Assembly: GCA_041485905.1 (NCBI GenBank)
Contig: JBGPKK010000122.1
Span: forward strand, 1 to 13,588
Length of the DNA stretch: 13,588 bases
From: JAHFUI01 sp041485905
GTDB lineage: Bacteria; Acidobacteriota; Vicinamibacteria; Vicinamibacterales; CAVVIG01
Reading direction: 5' to 3'
The notes under the pieces are model-generated. The model worked only from the letters and a program-made list of their open reading frames with translations. It ran no database searches and was not told the DNA's origin. The translations under genes were made by a program, and so were the position numbers. Positions within the stretch are counted from its first letter, which is position 1; each line of letters opens with the position of its first letter. Shown in pieces: positions 12,346 to 13,588 of this stretch.

Positions 12346-13588
12346 AAAACGGGTGCGCTCCGTGCGCCCCGATCGCGAACTGGAACTGGAACAGAAGCTC
12401 GTTGGCCGTCGGTCCGTCCGCGTACTGAGTCCGACGGTATTGTCCGCGCACCTGGCTGAACTCGCTCGGCCAGTACGAAAGCACGAGCGACTGCCCCGCA
12501 TCGAGAAGTGAAGCATTCTCCGCACGATTCGATCGGTCGTATCGGACACCGACGAACCAGCGCCGATCCAGCTGATAGTCTCCCGAGACGTAGTAGCCCA
12601 TGCTCTTCTGCACTCCACCGGGTTGCTCTCGATTACTCCACACGACCTCGGTGCGTCCAATGAACGAGTGATAGATCGAACGCTGCAGGGGGCGCCACCG
12701 CAGCGTCGCATCGACGCCCCACAAACCGGTGATGAATCGTCCCAGGTCGACGCCGTCGACAATCCCTGACGGGTTGTGCCCCCGCGAGTACGACAGACCC
12801 AGGTCGACGTTGGTCGATTCCGACAGGTCCTGATATCCGCGCAGATGACCAACGTAGCTCAAGTCGCCCCGTTCGCTCGACCTGAAGAGCGTCTCGCCCG
12901 AATCGCCGCGGAAGACCTGTCCCGTTGCCTCGAGGAACATCCAGGGATTTGGAATCAAGCGCGCCACCGAAAAACCCGCATCGTCGATTCCATCTTCGCC
13001 GCCCACGAGGTTGTTGATGACGAGTGGGCGATCGGTCCACGGCAGCACGTGATTGTGGAGTCCGTTCACCTTGCCGAACGCTGCGCGCATCTTGCCGACC
13101 TTCGTCAGCAGACCTCCAGGCAGCGACGTGAACGTCAGGAAACCCTCTTCGAGGTTGACGCCGGACTCACCGAACGAAATGAAGAAGTCGGCTCGCGCGT
13201 ACGGATCGACGACCGCCTGAAATGAGGCTTCCGATTCGTGCATCTCGAGCGCCGGCTGCGGCGCGACGACGTTACGTCCGGCGGCTCCAAGGAAGTCGCC
13301 AATCACCGCCATGTCGGGATTGAAGATCTTCGATCCGGCCACTGCCGACCCATAGACCGGCAGCGCGCCTGACGGACCGCCGGCGCCGGCCGCGCCGGCT
13401 GGCACCTCCACGGTCGGCTGCTGGCCAGTTGCTGGCTGCGCTGGCGCAGTCTGGGGAGCGGGGGGCGCGCCGCCCGGAATCGTGGCCAGTCTGGTCTCGA
13501 GCGCGGTGAGGCGATCGCCGTACTGCTGGCGCACCGCATCGAAGTCTCGCCGCAGCTGATCGATCTGGTTTCGCAAGGCCTGTGCCTC
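12344..13588 (-). CDS. outer-membrane beta-barrel protein, metal-uptake associated (5' end cut by window)
   Basis: At least 414 residues are visible; the frame stays open to the window edge (EAQALRNQIDQL), so the start and signal peptide are missing. The N-terminal part is a coiled coil (QIDQLRRDFDAVRQQYGDRL and TALETRLA). A Pro/Ala/Gly/Gln linker of about 45 residues follows, then a barrel rich in alternating, aromatic strands (SEASFQAVVDPYARADFFIS, DYQLDRRWFVGVRYDRSN). The chain ends in Phe (FQFQFAIGAHGAHPF), as expected for outer-membrane barrels. The His near the end (AHGAH) could bind metal. It is porin-like without being a recognised class. Its position upstream of a znuA-like gene and a metal permease suggests outer-membrane zinc or manganese passage. 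The TTG at 13576 is in frame but is not likely the true start. Confidence 0.75.
   Translation of the reverse strand, partial: EAQALRNQIDQLRRDFDAVRQQYGDRLTALETRLATIPGGAPPAPQTAPAQPATGQQPTVEVPAGAAGAGGPSGALPVYGSAVAGSKIFNPDMAVIGDFLGAAGRNVVAPQPALEMHESEASFQAVVDPYARADFFISFGESGVNLEEGFLTFTSLPGGLLTKVGKMRAAFGKVNGLHNHVLPWTDRPLVINNLVGGEDGIDDAGFSVARLIPNPWMFLEATGQVFRGDSGETLFRSSERGDLSYVGHLRGYQDLSESTNVDLGLSYSRGHNPSGIVDGVDLGRFITGLWGVDATLRWRPLQRSIYHSFIGRTEVVWSNREQPGGVQKSMGYYVSGDYQLDRRWFVGVRYDRSNRAENASLLDAGQSLVLSYWPSEFSQVRGQYRRTQYADGPTANELLFQFQFAIGAHGAHPF

Noticed and set aside
13574..13576. TTG 13576 as the true start of the barrel gene
   Set aside because: The frame continues to the window edge with coiled-coil-like residues, no signal peptide follows the TTG, and an exported barrel needs one.

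Overview
The window is GC-rich, densely packed bacterial chromosome. Acidobacteriota, perhaps the Vicinamibacteria group, is my best guess. It rests on gene content (a dTMP-kinase-like protein with an Arg P-loop, an ECF sigma/anti-sigma/HEAT operon, a znuA-like gene beside an outer-membrane barrel) and on short 'stutter' repeats in the gaps between genes. There is no rRNA, tRNA, CRISPR array, insertion sequence or phage gene, and no gene-free stretch longer than about 155 bases.

Layout, plus strand. 1-60 is the 3' end of an unidentified gene. 47-808 is a dTMP-kinase-like P-loop protein. 898-2390 is pstB-phoU, preceded by a candidate Pho box. 2450-2641 is yacG, which looks leaderless. 2687-3979 is citrate synthase. 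4061-4936 is an exported M28/glutaminyl-cyclase-like metalloenzyme. 5091-8627 is a tightly coupled four-gene operon: ECF sigma factor, membrane zinc-binding anti-sigma factor, exported Pro-rich/TPR/HEAT protein, and a second exported HEAT protein. Layout, minus strand, read from the right edge leftwards. 13588-12344 is an outer-membrane beta-barrel protein cut by the window edge. 12228-11296 is a ZnuA-like metal-binding protein. 11290-10454 is an ABC-3 metal permease. 10457-10149 is a zinc-ribbon membrane protein. 10141-9863 is a two-helix membrane protein. 9852-8614 is a homocitrate/isopropylmalate-synthase-like enzyme. The two strands meet tail to tail with a 14-bp overlap at 8614-8627.

How the genes work together. 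PstB and PhoU form the phosphate-sensing end of a Pst system whose PstS/C/A parts are not in the window. The minus-strand barrel, binding protein and permease look like a zinc or manganese uptake route across both membranes, but no ATPase gene is present. The sigma operon looks like an envelope-signalling unit that ends in two exported HEAT-repeat proteins sharing the same C-terminal module. It is the best candidate here for an undescribed system.

A second theme is gene boundaries. Short repeat arrays, each built from a different word, fill four of the intergenic gaps. Several of them run into coding sequence: they supply the cyclase-like gene's start codon, the barrel gene's stop codon and the YacG tail. 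Two genes, and possibly the sigma factor, have a -10-like hexamer ending about 6-8 bases before the start codon and no convincing Shine-Dalgarno sequence, which suggests leaderless transcripts. All functions are assigned by reading motifs; no database search was run.
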